A program made the position numbers and the translations under genes. The notes beneath the pieces are model-generated. The model made no database searches and was not told where the DNA came from. It worked only from the letters and a program-made list of their open reading frames with translations. Of a stretch of DNA of 64,000 nt, positions 12,226 through 25,200 are shown piece after piece; positions within the stretch are counted from its first letter, which is position 1; every line of letters begins with the position of its first letter. The stretch comes from Punctularia strigosozonata HHB-11173 SS5 (taxonomy: Eukaryota; Basidiomycota; Agaricomycetes; Corticiales; Punctulariaceae). Location: positions 140,272 to 204,271 of the forward strand of contig NW_006767453.1 in assembly GCF_000264995.1 (NCBI RefSeq), written 5' to 3'.

Positions 12226-15200
12226 ATGTCGTTCCAAATCACGCTCAAGAACGGGGAGAAGGTCAAAGTCAACGGTAATATACCTACCCGAGAGCTGACT
12301 AGCGCTTGAAACTGATCCTGTCATTTTTCAGACCATGTCTACTGTTCCCCCAGTTGGGCAGCCAGAGATGGTACTCCCTACTCGGTGGCGCGTATCATGG
12401 AATTTCTCCCACCAGCTGATGCCGATCCGACCATCAGCAAGAGCAGCGACTCTTTTACACGGGTGAGACTAGCCTGGTATTATCGGCCAGGCGACGTCAG
12501 CGAGCGAACTGTGGCGGACAACCGCGTCCTGCTCGCCGCGATCTACTCGGAGGTCTGCGACATCACTCAGCTCCGCTCTAAATGCCACGTCATTCATCGG
12601 GACAAGATATCTGATTTGGCTGGCTGGAAAAAGCGTCCCGATCGGTTCTACTTCACAAGGCTTTTTGATCCCTACATCAAGAAGGAATTCGAAGTCATTC
12701 CATCTACAGCAGTCAAGAATGGTAGGTTTACTAATAAGGCCTGGAAAACCCCCGAAATTCACACTTCAATTATAGTACCTCCTGAGGTACGGGAGCCGCT
12801 GATCAGTCGCTACGAATACGTCGTCGCCGAAAAGGAGGTGGTGTCGGATCTCATAGACGACATCAGGCTGTGCGAAACATGCAGACAATGGACTCCAAAG
12901 TAAGAGATTCCGTTTCTGCATTTCATCGGTCTTCTAACCTGGGACACGTGTAACTGTATCAAGTCCCGAGGCTGTCCAGTGCGATCGATGCAAGAAATAC
13001 TTTCATATGGGATGTGTTTCGCCACCTTTGGCGTCGAAACCCTCCAGGGGCTACGGATGGACATGCGCACCTTGTGCCCAAGAGCACAACGATGTGGTGG
13101 TGGATAATCATGGCCCGCGTCATGGGACTCCTGGCGGGGCAAAACCGAGGACGACCGTGCCGGCGACGCGTGGGCGCGGACGACCCCGCAAAGACCGAGC
13201 CCAAGCGGAACGCGAGGAGAACATGGAGATCAAGCACTTCCGGATGTGGCCCTTCCGATATTTTGGGTAAGCCTCCTCAGGCCTGCCGAGCGCACATCTA
13301 AAACGAGTTTCATAGGCAGTATACGGTCGCGCAGGACACCATAGGTACGACATATGCAATATATCCGGGGATCATGCCTCTCACTTTGGTGCCCAGACGA
13401 GGATGATTTCATCTTCCCTCGCGCGGCGACACGCGTCGGCGCCAAATACCAAGCGACAGTCCCTCCGGCGCCGGGTCCAAGTTCCATTCCAATTCCAACG
13501 CGTGCGTAGCTGCTTTGTCTTGGGATCCGACTCGTTCACAGCGAAAGCAGCGGATATGCCAGAGCGAGGTGGAGACGACACGATCGAGGTTCTGAGCATG
13601 GTCGTTCACATGAAGGAGGAACACGGTGAGAACCCGATTCGTCCGATTCCCACGCCCGACCCGATGTTGATACCCCTTTGGCTTTAGTGGCATGGCGTGA
13701 GTTCGAGAGCCTCGTCTATCGTCTGGGTGTCTAACGATGAGTTACAGTGGAAAAACATAAGGACTGGATGACCATGAGGCTCGAGCGACTTCATCAAGTT
13801 GCTTGGCTGACAGAAGCCATCCGTCGATTAAGTGAAGCATGGATGATTGATCCTCGGAAGATGTCGGCCGTGGATATGAGAAACCCCGTTCGCGTAGAAA
13901 AGGTACACTTATTCACAGCTGAATAGATGGGGCATCGCTAATCTCGACCAACAGTGGAAGAAAACCGAGACTCGGTGCGTCGACAAGGACTTTAGTATCA
14001 AGGAATGCGCGGCATTCGAGGAAGCGATGAAGAAGCACGGCGCCGAGCTCCGCGCTGTGCGTGACGAAGTGCGCACCCGGACTATGCCCGAGATAGTTCG
14101 GTACTATGGCGTGTGGAAGAAGTTGGTCTTTACTGCAGAAGTTACCTTTTTGTCGCGCTGATGGTGCGAACAGCGGCAAATTGCGTGAAGAACATCGACT
14201 CAAGGACGCCGGTCATGTAGTCAAGAAAGAGGATACTATACAATCAGACGACGAAGGGTCCATTGTTAAGCGATTGACGAAGGGCAACAGCAACTGTGCC
14301 GCATGCCGCACCAAGGAATCCCCTGTATGGTGGAAAGCACCTAAGGGTCTCGCCACCAACGTTCTATGCGATAACTGTGGGATGGGCTGGCGCAAATATG
14401 CCGACCTGAATGTTCGTGCGATTCGCGAGGACCCCCCACCCTCAACTACTAAGGGCAAGGCTGCCGAGAACAAGCGCGACGGGACTCCTTTGACCGCACC
14501 GCCTGCGAAGCGAGCACGGGTATGTTGCGTTCGTCGCATGCGAGCTGCACTTTTCTGACGTCGGGTCATCGCACAGACAACAGCCTCGGCAGCATCCACT
14601 CCCCCTCCCAATGTTCCACATCTACGCTGTGTCGCATGTAAGCGTAATGGACCTGTCGGAAAGGTCCTTAAATGCCAGCAGTGCGGCTTTCAATGCCATG
14701 CGGGCGAGTAGCTTTCATATTACATAGAGCTTTGCTCATCGGTTATCAGGATGTTGCGGTGCCTCGATAGACCCAGCGAAGATTGACACATGGGTATGTG
14801 ATCTCTGCGAGAATGTGAAATCTCAGGAGTCATCCTTGGTGAGGTTGCTTCATGCTGTCTCATCGGATCGACGCTCATTGCCTCTTAGAATACCCATTGT
14901 ATTCTCTGTCCTCGCGTGCCACCCGCCAAACGGCAGGAGGATGTCAATCCCCCCTCCGATTCATACTTTCGAGCCTTGAAACCCACTGAGGGTCAGAACT
15001 GGGCGCATGTGCTCTGTGCAGTTTTCGCACCAGAGACCTCGTTCACGGATGTTGAACGACTACGGCTGATAGAAGGTATTAGCGCCATTCCGCCTTCTCG
15101 GTGGTTTGCGGAATGCAGCATATGCCACTCTTCCGGGGGTGCTTCGTTCCGTTGCTTCGACTGCACACGAGAGTTCCACATATCCTGCGCCTGGAAGGCG

Positions 15201-15772
15201 GGGTATTCTCTAGGGTTCGAGTTCGTGCCTGTCAGTGACACAGTTTTAACCAGTGATTCCGGTACTTAACAACCTTCACGCAGGCAAAGCATAAGAATCG
15301 AGACGTCGTCGTCAGCTTCAGGGGCGAGACAGGCTTCATGTCCCCAGTTATTCGTTGCCCCCAACACTCCCATGACAAGACGCAGCGAGAGATATTTGGA
15401 CTATGTGAAATGGATGACAACGGAGAGGTATGCGCTCGCCTCCCGCAAATGACATGCAGTCTGATCCCTCGAAAGACGGCTTTGCAGGTGTACTGCAAAA
15501 ACTACAAGCGCGTGCAAACTGATCAGTCGTACGGTCTTTTGCGCAAGGCTCGGAGGCTGGACGATCTGTTGACGGAGACGGACCCTCAGGTGAACGGGCA
15601 ACGTACCCCAGCCGACGACTCCGGACCGTCATGCGCATCTTGTCACACACGATTCTCGCCATCTTTTCATCCCACAGCCGGGAATTTGGGTTCGGGGAGT
15701 TTGCTGTGCCATAAATGCTACTTCAAGCCTCCTAATGGCGTCAATGGGGACGCCTCCGTTGCTATAGCATGA
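12226..15772 (+). CDS. SNT2: SNT2-like chromatin regulator (BAH-PHD-SANT/GATA-PHD-ePHD)
   Basis: Snt2 proteins are nuclear chromatin readers that work with histone demethylase/deacetylase partners (S. pombe Lid2 complex, yeast Rpd3L-related Snt2C). From the ATG at 12226 (MSFQITLKNG) the order is: a BAH domain (DHVYC...ARIMEFLPP, RVRLAWYYRPGDVS, SEVCDI, FYFTRLFDPY; about 12,340-12,750); PHD1 (LCETCRQWTP, QCDRCKKYFHMGCV; about 12,880-13,100); an RGRGRPRK hook at about 13,170; a SANT-like helix region (DFSIKECAAFEEAMKKHGAEL; about 13,960-14,110); a GATA-like finger (CAACRTKESPVWWKAP then LCDNCGMGWRKY; 14,290-14,410); PHD2 (CVACKRNGPVGKVLKCQQCGFQCHA); and an extended PHD (CILCPR, WAHVLCAVFAPE, CSICHSSGGASF). 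It ends with a CASCHTRFSP...LCHKCYF zinc motif and the stop at 15770. Many short introns. The architecture matches the family; exact exon ends between 13,270 and 13,900 are tentative. Confidence 0.88.
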
Positions 15773-16041
15773 GAGGGGTATGATAGATAATTCATGGTAT
15801 TTATAGAATTGAGAATGTACTAACAACACGGCGGAACTGTTAATGGGATGTGATCGACGTTAGGCTATCTGGATGGGGTATTTGCAGCTCATCCCTCCTC
15901 ACAAACGCGTGTCAAGGCGGTGGTATTACGCTAATAATCTTACATGCGGATCGTAATACTGGAATTGTACCTTAGTGCAGACAAATACAGATGAAAACAG
16001 AGTCGGCCGTTGCAGCGGTAAATGGACAAGCCGATTGGAGT
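15773..16041. other. 3' flank of SNT2-like gene running into the duplicated contig end
   Basis: Short non-coding stretch after the SNT2-like stop. From 15977 the sequence is identical to the start of the block after the gap (17212 onward), so this is where the contig-end duplication begins. No independent gene is seen. Confidence 0.5.
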
Positions 16042-16891
16042 TTAAGCTTTGACGCGCTTGTAGAATAGGACGTACGCCGGTTTACCCTGACATTCTGATA
16101 AGCAGCTACACAGGACCAAGGTCGCTGATTACTTACGACCACTTCTTTGGGATCAGCCTGTACGACCCGGCTGTCGTCGCAGTAAAGCCATTGGTTGCGG
16201 GAAGATATGAACGCGGTGTCTGCTCAGAACGTGAGCTGTGACTGGAGTAGCGTGAATGCGGATGATACGCACAGTGCCCGCTACTGAGGCTGCCGAAGTG
16301 GTTCGTGACGGCGTAAAGGTCATACTTGTAAGGGGGTATTTGACGTCTGGGATCGTCCAAGGATAACTGCTGGGCACCTGGTATCCCATTGTCCACGCCC
16401 GGCGGCAACGGCGGCGGCATGTAGTTCGTCAAATCTAATCCCTTGGTCGGGAAGTCGACAAACGTCTCAATCTTGTCAGCCGCGGCTCCCTTGGATGAGA
16501 ACCGCTTGAGGTGGATGAGTAGGATGGGCGGCAAGCGGGATAGTGATAGCTGCTTGGTTGCTCGACGGAGTGCTTTGCAATGTGGGCAATTCCTACAACA
16601 TTCGATTGAATGACCGTACACCGGCGCGGAACAATAAATACGCACCATGCATCGGACTTTTCCATGATCTCTTCCTTCACGAACGCGTCCAGGCACTGCT
16701 GCAGGGTGACCTTGCTAAGCCGGCCGGTGGGCACAGGCAGGGTTAGGTACATGAACGTGTTGTACGTCGTCGATGTGTTCTGGCACGTCAGGCACTGTAG
16801 CCGATTCCGGAATTGACCTTGGAAGAAGTCCACGATCAGGCTATCGTTGCGCATGCGGTAAATGTGCCATTCTTGCTCGCTCGCGATCTGT
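15977..16891. repeat. Left copy of a 915-bp direct duplication flanking an N gap (assembly overlap)
   Basis: Every base I compared from 15977 to the gap matches 17212-18126, the first 915 bases after the gap, in the same orientation. The copy ends exactly at the N run and its partner starts exactly after it. That is the pattern of two overlapping contig ends scaffolded as a gap, not of a biological tandem duplication. It contains the last exons of the deubiquitinase (minus strand; copy stop at 16042-16044) and would be mis-annotated as a second truncated USP gene. Confidence 0.9.
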
Positions 16892-17211
16892 NNNNNNNNN
16901 NNNNNNNNNNNNNNNNNNNNNNNNNNNNNNNNNNNNNNNNNNNNNNNNNNNNNNNNNNNNNNNNNNNNNNNNNNNNNNNNNNNNNNNNNNNNNNNNNNNN
17001 NNNNNNNNNNNNNNNNNNNNNNNNNNNNNNNNNNNNNNNNNNNNNNNNNNNNNNNNNNNNNNNNNNNNNNNNNNNNNNNNNNNNNNNNNNNNNNNNNNNN
17101 NNNNNNNNNNNNNNNNNNNNNNNNNNNNNNNNNNNNNNNNNNNNNNNNNNNNNNNNNNNNNNNNNNNNNNNNNNNNNNNNNNNNNNNNNNNNNNNNNNNN
17201 NNNNNNNNNNN
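16892..17211. other. Scaffold gap (320 N)
   Basis: A run of N. Because both edges carry the same 915 bases, the true distance is probably negative (an overlap) and no sequence need be missing here. Confidence 0.97.
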
Positions 17212-18126
17212 GCAGACAAATACAGATGAAAACAGAGTCGGCCGTTGCAGCGGTAAATGGACAAGCCGATTGGAGTTTAAGCTTTGACGCGCTTGTAGAA
17301 TAGGACGTACGCCGGTTTACCCTGACATTCTGATAAGCAGCTACACAGGACCAAGGTCGCTGATTACTTACGACCACTTCTTTGGGATCAGCCTGTACGA
17401 CCCGGCTGTCGTCGCAGTAAAGCCATTGGTTGCGGGAAGATATGAACGCGGTGTCTGCTCAGAACGTGAGCTGTGACTGGAGTAGCGTGAATGCGGATGA
17501 TACGCACAGTGCCCGCTACTGAGGCTGCCGAAGTGGTTCGTGACGGCGTAAAGGTCATACTTGTAAGGGGGTATTTGACGTCTGGGATCGTCCAAGGATA
17601 ACTGCTGGGCACCTGGTATCCCATTGTCCACGCCCGGCGGCAACGGCGGCGGCATGTAGTTCGTCAAATCTAATCCCTTGGTCGGGAAGTCGACAAACGT
17701 CTCAATCTTGTCAGCCGCGGCTCCCTTGGATGAGAACCGCTTGAGGTGGATGAGTAGGATGGGCGGCAAGCGGGATAGTGATAGCTGCTTGGTTGCTCGA
17801 CGGAGTGCTTTGCAATGTGGGCAATTCCTACAACATTCGATTGAATGACCGTACACCGGCGCGGAACAATAAATACGCACCATGCATCGGACTTTTCCAT
17901 GATCTCTTCCTTCACGAACGCGTCCAGGCACTGCTGCAGGGTGACCTTGCTAAGCCGGCCGGTGGGCACAGGCAGGGTTAGGTACATGAACGTGTTGTAC
18001 GTCGTCGATGTGTTCTGGCACGTCAGGCACTGTAGCCGATTCCGGAATTGACCTTGGAAGAAGTCCACGATCAGGCTATCGTTGCGCATGCGGTAAATGT
18101 GCCATTCTTGCTCGCTCGCGATCTGT
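17212..18126. repeat. Right copy of the 915-bp gap-flanking duplication
   Basis: Partner of 15977-16891. This copy is continuous with the rest of the deubiquitinase gene on its right, so it is the one to use for annotation. Confidence 0.9.
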
Positions 18127-21100
18127 TGAGGCAGCCTTTCAAGCTCGCGCTCCCGTTCCGGCGTCGGTTGATAAGTGGGCTTCTGCAAGATGCGGTTCAT
18201 GTCCTCATGGAGGCTGTCCAGGAGCGTGCTCAGGAATTCTTGGCAATCGTGCTGCTCCGAGCCATCGAACTGGTTGGCATGGCGGATGAAATCAGCCTAT
18301 TAAATATATCAGCACCCGGAAATACACTGGTGACCGCAAGATGTGCGCACGCGGAACTTGACTGGGGTTAGATACGACACGGCGCCTTGATTGATGTCTC
18401 TGAGCAACGTCGCGAAACCGGCTGTAACCGCCCCCTTCGTCCCGAGCGGGTTCACCATGTTGATTGCATGCTGCCAATACCCATCTGTCAAGGTTCATCA
18501 GTCCATATTGTCCTGAATCGACAGCACGAAAACTCACCGAGGAAAAAACGGGCGAAGGGGACTGTCGCATTCAGGCATTGGATGGTCGAGTTCATGTAGC
18601 ACGTGTTACCCATGTTCTTCAGGCCTGCAGGGCTAATCTGCGAATCGCCCCAATAATGAACAGGGTAATCAGATTGGATCGTCGGTGCCCTGGGTCCGGT
18701 GGGCAATGAAGCGACCGGTGGTGGTTGCATCACCCTCGCTGGACGCACATCCTGCCTTTCGAGAGTGGATGCCGCGACGGCAGGAGGCGGTCGTAAGACA
18801 TGATGCGAAGACAGGTCGGGATAGTCTATTTGCTGTCGCGGCATGCTGGATAACGCTTCTTGGGACTGATCGACGAAGTCGCTCCGCCGTCTCGAGAGCG
18901 GCGAAGGATTAATAGAGGCTTGCGGAGGTGGCGAGACCAACCCGAAATGTTCGCGTGAGGATGAAGCGAAGGAAGTAGATGAACCAGAAATGGTGGGTGA
19001 CATCGGTCGGGCAAATGCGGGGTATTGAATTCCAGAATTTCCAGGTGGTAGAGTTGGTATAATAGATGGTGATGACTGATGGTCAAGGTATGTTACCGGT
19101 TACGTCAAGGTCAAGGGACGAAAAATACTACGCACATATTCGGCAGAAATCGGTTTTGGACTGAAGGTTCCCGAAGGCGGGCGAGAGAGCGCCGGTCGGC
19201 GCGACAAACCGCGAGTAGCGGACAACACGCCATTCGCGTCGTCCATCGCGGTGCTATGGAAAACCTCGTTAGCAAAGTGAAGAAACAAGGTCAAGCACGC
19301 GCACCGAGAGGGACCAGCCAGGGGCTGCTGATCGACGGAGGGACGGTACTGGTGCTTCGGCGTGGGAGGTGTCCTCGTAGTGGCATCGGTCTGAGCCCTG
19401 CCCCTTCCCAGGATCACACTCTGCGGGTCGGACTGCGCCGGGGACCTCGAATGTGATGGAGGCTGCTGAGCTTCTTCCCTTCCGTAGGCAGAGATCGAGC
19501 TCGTCCCGTTGACGATCCCGATCCCACTTGAGCTCGCGCTGTGCAAGGCGCCCGGCGCCTTCATCGACCCGGACCCGACCCCATCGGCCATTGTTCCGTC
19601 TCCTTTGACCACCTCGCCTTCGCCAAACTCCGCCTTCCACGCCTGCAGGCCGCCCTCGAGCAGCACCGGGATTTTCTTCAGCATCTTCCTGAACGCATTT
19701 TCGTAGATGGCGCGGCCAAGCGACATGAACGGCGAATTGAAGGGACCGAAGTCGGCCGAGGCGTCATCGTACATGACTACGAGATCGAACTTGTCACGAT
19801 TCGAGAACGGTATGCGTTCGTTCTGTGGGGCGATGGACAGGGAATCCTCGATCATGTCTCCGGTAAGACTGGACGCAGCGATATATCAGCACCAAGCCTT
19901 GCGTAGGAAGCTTTCGACTTACTTATCCCTCCGCAAGACCATCGGCTCCAAACACACCACCGGTTCGCCCTTGATGTGCTCTCGCTCGAACTCCGCTCGC
20001 GTCCTCAGATCCAACAACAACACCTGAATGCCAGGATGATACATATACTCATATAACTGCCTCGGGGTCGTGGTATTGGTCTGCGGGAGCTCCGGCTTTT
20101 GCAGTTGGGGCGAGTTTGAACTGCCCGTTAGTCGGGGTGACCGTCCAGGCACGGGAGAGGAATTCAGAGAAAGAGCGGAGGGTTTGCGTGGGACGGAAGG
20201 GGAGGCTCGGGAGGTGGGAGACATGCGTGCTGGAGAAGATGGGCGACTGATGGAATATGTCTCGATGTTGGATAGACCGGAGGTGCTGGAGATGCGTGTC
20301 CCAGTATCCGTTGGCAAAACGGGGAAAGCTTTGGGCGTGATCCCGTTCGGTACTATGACATCGTCGATTCGTGGATTACTATGGGTGCTTGAGCCGGTGC
20401 TCCCTGTACCACCCGTGGCAGCCGGAGGTATGTGCAAGCCTTGTAGCTCGTCAAGCTCGTCAATGGAAGGGAACTGTTGTTGGAAAGTGTCGAGATTGAA
20501 ATGTGACGTCCGGGGTGATGAGGTTGTTGAAGACGTTGGTGAAGGCGGTCCAAGCGTTGACGCTGGAACGAAGGCCTGGGTACCAGCGGTGGTGAACGGC
20601 GTAGACGCGGATATGACAGGGGACATGAGGCCGGCTGGTTGACCAGGTGAGGGCGAAGAGACATTGAAAGAAGGAGGCAATGGTGAGGAAGAGTGGGTAG
20701 ATGGCGGTTGAGGTGTGGTCGTCGTTTGGATGGAGAGGTGCTGGGGTCCCACCCGGTTTGGACGGGGAGATGACGGGAGCGACGTTGGTATCGACGGCAG
20801 CGTCGTCGGGGCCTTGGGAAGTTCACGAGAGATGCGCTTCGAGGTCGTATCAACCGTCATTCCTGCGTTCTGTAATGAACGCATGCGGTCAGCTATGCTA
20901 CCTCCTGATTCCTGCACAGGACCATCTACACCGCCATTGACCTTCCTGGGACTGCATAGCGGGGTCAGTTCGAACCGATTTATATCGGATCAAAAACGTA
21001 CAGGCCAGCAGCTTTCTCCATTTCGACGAGCCTGTTCTCCACATCCTTCGTCCGCTCTTGCAGCCTGCCCCCGCCATACTGCGGTATTGTTAGCACGGTC

Positions 21101-21552
21101 CTTCAATGACCAGAGACGCTACATACTTGTTGGAATTCCTTGAACTCCATCGTCAGGACGCCCTTCGCATGCTCCGCCTTAAGCTCCGGGTTGTCCATGA
21201 ACATCTTCACCAATCCTACCGCCCGGTAGTACTTGCTCAACGCCGCCTTCAAGTCCCCGTCGTTCTCCGAGTCTTGCGCTTGAATCACCAGTGCCCTCGC
21301 AGTCTTGATGAGGCTGATGGCGGATGCGCCGCGCGCGGCAGTGTAGGTGTCGTGGAGGGCCTTTTCCTTGATCTCCGCCACGGTCTGCTCGTGCGTCGGG
21401 GATCGCAGAGATCCATTTTGCATTGGTGCTGAGCACGGCGGGCGTGGAGTGAGAGTCTGTCCGATGGAAGCGAGCTGCCACTGACCATGAAATGATCGAC
21501 CGAACGTTGGCGAAAGTGCGGACTGTGCTGGTAACACGGAAACCCCGGGCAT
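17277..21552 (-). CDS. Doa4/USP8-like ubiquitin C-terminal hydrolase (N-terminal helical + rhodanese-like + USP)
   Basis: Cysteine protease that removes ubiquitin; Doa4/USP8-type enzymes act on endosomal cargo before its entry into multivesicular bodies. Start ATG at 21552. An intron (GTCAGT..CTCAG) joins GRSFH to PMQNGSLRSP, followed by a helical MIT/USP8-dimer-like region with AARGASAISLIKTARAL and YYRAVGLVKMFM. A Ser/Pro-rich linker leads to a rhodanese-like domain (LLLDLRTRAEFEREHI and, after an intron, FDLVVMYDDAS). The catalytic Cys position reads Asp there, so this domain is non-catalytic. After another linker come the USP Cys box GLKNMGNTCYMNSTIQCL (about 18,600), CLTCQNTSTTYN, the zinc pair NCPHCK, LPPILLIHLKRFS, and the His box SGHYTAF completed across an intron. 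The last exon ends YVLFYKRVKA and the stop is at 17277. All catalytic elements look intact. The false duplication left of the gap repeats its last exons. Confidence 0.92.
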
Positions 21553-22285
21553 GTGAACTAGGGCCGGTTGAGGCGCTGTGCTTCTGCTTCTGCTTCTGGT
21601 GCTCTACGGCGAGTTGCTCGTCTGTTGTAAAGTATCGTGCTGATAAAAGGGTATATTGAGCGCGACCACTGGGTTATAACGTCGTAGTTTAGCGTCGAGA
21701 ACGTGGGGTCGCAGGCGGTGACACCACCAAGCTTGCCTTACTTCGGTGGCACTGTGCGCAGTCGATCACAAAAACTGCAATGACCTCTTTACTCATCACT
21801 CTCATCTACCACTATCAGCGTAAAGCCGTAAAGATAAAGCTGGTCCTTATACAAAATAGTACATGCCGCACTGATCATGAGGCAGATGCATGGTTCGTAC
21901 ACCGCCAGAAGGCGGAGGGGAACCGCGGCTGGCGTCGTCGAAGCCGAAAGTCCGAGTCCGATAGGCACGTCGTATCCCACACCATCCGTCCGTTCTGGCG
22001 CTCGCGGAATCCCCGGAAGCAGATTGACATCACCGCACGTCCTCTGCGCCTGCCATACCCGTACCTGCAAGGCGCGAAAGCTGCAGGGTGTCCAAAAATA
22101 CGAGCGCGACAGCCTCGCAGTTCCGCCGACCTCCGCGCCAAGCCCTCCAGGGCCGTGCTGGAGTTCACGGGCGTCTGTTCAGGATAGGCAACCTGGCGAT
22201 TGGCTTTTGCGCCGTGAATCCGGTGCGCGGGTTCCAAAGCAACGTGGTCTTGATAATGCGACCCGACTCGCACATGTCGCCGTCG
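21553..22285. other. Intergenic 0.7 kb, unassigned frames
   Basis: Lies between the 5' end of the deubiquitinase gene and the 3' end of the coiled-coil gene. Minus-strand frames at 21,789-22,273 are open but show no family and no clear splicing. Probably the deubiquitinase promoter plus the neighbour's 3' UTR. Confidence 0.35.
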
Positions 22286-25200
22286 TCACTTCCGACCCGG
22301 TCCTTTCGTAGGCAAGCTTTCTGGAGGCAAATCCGCGACGGGCACACGCTTGGCGCCCCCCGGTCGTCCAGCGATACTGGGCTTGGACGCTGCGGCGATG
22401 GCAGCACCCGCTCGACTAGCCATCCTCGAGCTCGACCGCGTAGGTTGAGCGGATGCCTGAGCCGCAGCTTTAGCCCTCTTACTCGCCGCGCCGTTCTCCT
22501 TCTCCCTTGGCCTCTTCTCACCAACGACTGCGGACCCGGCCTTGCTGTTCGTCGCAGGCGCGGACGTCTTCGCAGTCCCGGTCGTCGATGACGCAGCCGA
22601 AGCCTTGCCCTTGCCCTTCTCCTGCGCCGTCAGCCTCCGGCCTGGTTTTTCCTTATCGATCCCTCTTTCCTTCTCCCTCTCCTTGGACGGCGCGTGATTC
22701 CACTCGGTCTTCTTGTCCCTCAGCGGGCTCTCCTCGTCCAGCACCTTGTTCATCAGCATTTGCACCTGCTTCAGCCCTCCGCCGCGGGCGTCCTTCTCCG
22801 CGCCCTTCTGCCTCGCCTCGATCACGCTCTCCATCGGCGGCGCGGGAGTCGGACTTTCCTCCACGACGCCGCCATCCGCGCTCTCATCGGTTTCCATCAC
22901 CGCGTCCAAACCGCCGCCCATGGCATCGGTTGGCGAATCCGCGAGCATCAAGATCCGACTCAATGGACTCGGTTTTGCGGGCGAGTATGCGTGTATCATG
23001 TGCGGGGCGAAGGGCTTGGCCATAGGAAAGCCGCCGGGGTTTCGCGAGGGGGTGATTTGAGGTTGTGCTTGGGCGGGCGGAGCTAACGTAGGAGGAGCTT
23101 GAGAGGGCACAGGCGCGATCGGATTGTTAGGAGGGCCAGCTTCGGCCTGCATTGTCATCATCGAAGACATCTTCGGTAACTCGAACGCGGGCAACCCGAG
23201 ACCAATGAACGGTTTTGATGCTGTCGGCTGTACGTCCATCGGTGCCGGGTTTGAAGGAGCTGCTATTGAGAATATCCCGGACGGTCCTGGCGGCAAACTC
23301 GATTGCGGACTCTTTGGCGGGAGGACGAAGGCGCCTGGCACGAGCGGCCCTGCGGGTTTAGACGACGGCGGCGGTATAACCTCCGTCTCGAACGGCGGAA
23401 CTATTTTGCCTGTAGGAAATCGGTCAGCGATCTCAGATTTTGCGAGTTATACCGGATGAGATATCGTACCTTTGGTTGGTGATAGTAAGTTTAGCAATCC
23501 CATAGAACTCCGCCTGCCATGACGAGACTTCTTGCCCCCCGCGCCTACGCGCACGGGCGAGCGCACCTTCTTCGCGGGTGACCCGTGCCCTTGCTTGCGT
23601 TTCTCCTTTTTGGGAACAGCGGCAAGATCTCCAGGACCTGCCTCGACGATGTCTTTGACCCTCGACGGCCCCGGCTGGGGCATCCGATCCGTGCGCTGGG
23701 GCCTCTTTCCTACATCCTGCTCCCGCTTCTCCGTCTTCTTCGCTTTCTTCTCTACCTTCAACGCCGACACACCGTCTTTGTCCCCCTCACCCTTATGTCC
23801 GGGCGTGGGCGGTAAAACGTCCAGCATCTTCTCCACCCGCAACCTCCTCTTTTCTTCTTCAAGCTCCTCTCTTTCCCGCCTGAGCGCCTCCCTCTCCTTC
23901 CCGAACCTGACCGCCTTCTCCGTAAATCGCCTCCTCTCCTCCTCCAGTTCCTTCACCCTGTCCTCCAGCATGATCTTCTCCTCGTCCACCACTGGGGCCG
24001 TTATCAAATCCACCGACATCTCGTGCGCGGCCTGCTCTGGCGGGAGGTGACCGGCAAGGTCGGATTCGGATTGCGCTTCGGCTAGCTGGGAGATGAGCGC
24101 CTGCGTCTGCGCGGCATATTCCTGCGCCTGCTTGCGCGTGACTTCCAGCTCGGCGGTCAGCTTCGCCACGATAGCCTCTGATCGGTCGGCGTTGGGGGCT
24201 GGCTTGCGCTCTGATGTTGCTTGCGCAGCCGCAGGTGATGAAGACGAGGCCAACAAGTTGATTGAGGAGATGGCGTTCCGTAACGAGACAAACAGATCTG
24301 TCAGTTTGGCTGACGCCGCATCCGGCGTTGGTGGCGTCAACGGGAAGAGCTCCGTTTGCGAAATATGCGATATCTTCAAAAACAGAACAATGGGATGGAT
24401 CAGTAGTTGCCAGGTCACCCAGATGTATTGGGAAGCACCTGCTCGACGTCCATGTGAGAACTGCCCTCGTCCACCGCCTTGGCCTGGCATGCATATATCA
24501 TCTCCTGGACGTTCTTGGCAGTTTGCATTGTCAACTCGCGAAGATGCTCGTTCTCGCGAGCAAGGCCCCTTCGCGCGGCCTCCGCATCTCCCAGGGCGCT
24601 CTCCATGAGGCTGTCGGTCGAGCACAGGATCTTCGCAGGATCGGCCACGAGCGAATTTGCGCACTTTGGGGCGTTCAGGGTTCCGGGGAGACTCTGCAAG
24701 TATCGGGTTTGAGCGGAGAATAAAATGCAGAGTGATATGGTTTCCTACCCCGATCTTCAGTTGTGTGTCGGACAGCTTGGACCAGCGCTCCACCATGCGC
24801 TCACACTCGCGTTCTTTTTTCTTAATCTCGAGCTGGTGCTGGGACCGAAGCGCCTGGATTGCGGTGCGTGTGCGCGAGAGTTCGGCGTCAGCATGCTTGT
24901 GTGCCAACTCGGATTGCTGCAGCGACCGATTTGCTGTTCTAAATACAATATATGAGCATATATGCAGGTGAACTGCAGAGGGAAAGACGCTGACGCTAGC
25001 CGGGACTTGAACACGTTCACTTCGCGCTCTGCATTGGCGGCTTTATCGGATACTTCCTTGTGTTTCGAAGTCAAGCGTTCGTAGTCGTACGAGAGAGTGC
25101 GGAGCTTGGTAGTGAGCTCCTCCGTCCGAGCCATGTCTTCCTACACATACCACCATTCAGCCACTCCTCCGACTATATGCTATCACATGGAGCTACTCAC

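Noticed and set aside
16042-16854. A second, shorter USP-type deubiquitinase gene
   Set aside because: It is base-for-base the same as 17,277-18,089 and ends at the N run; it is the contig-overlap copy, not a gene.
20070-20642. 190-codon plus-strand open frame
   Set aside because: Antisense to the Ser/Pro linker of the deubiquitinase; composition mirrors that linker.
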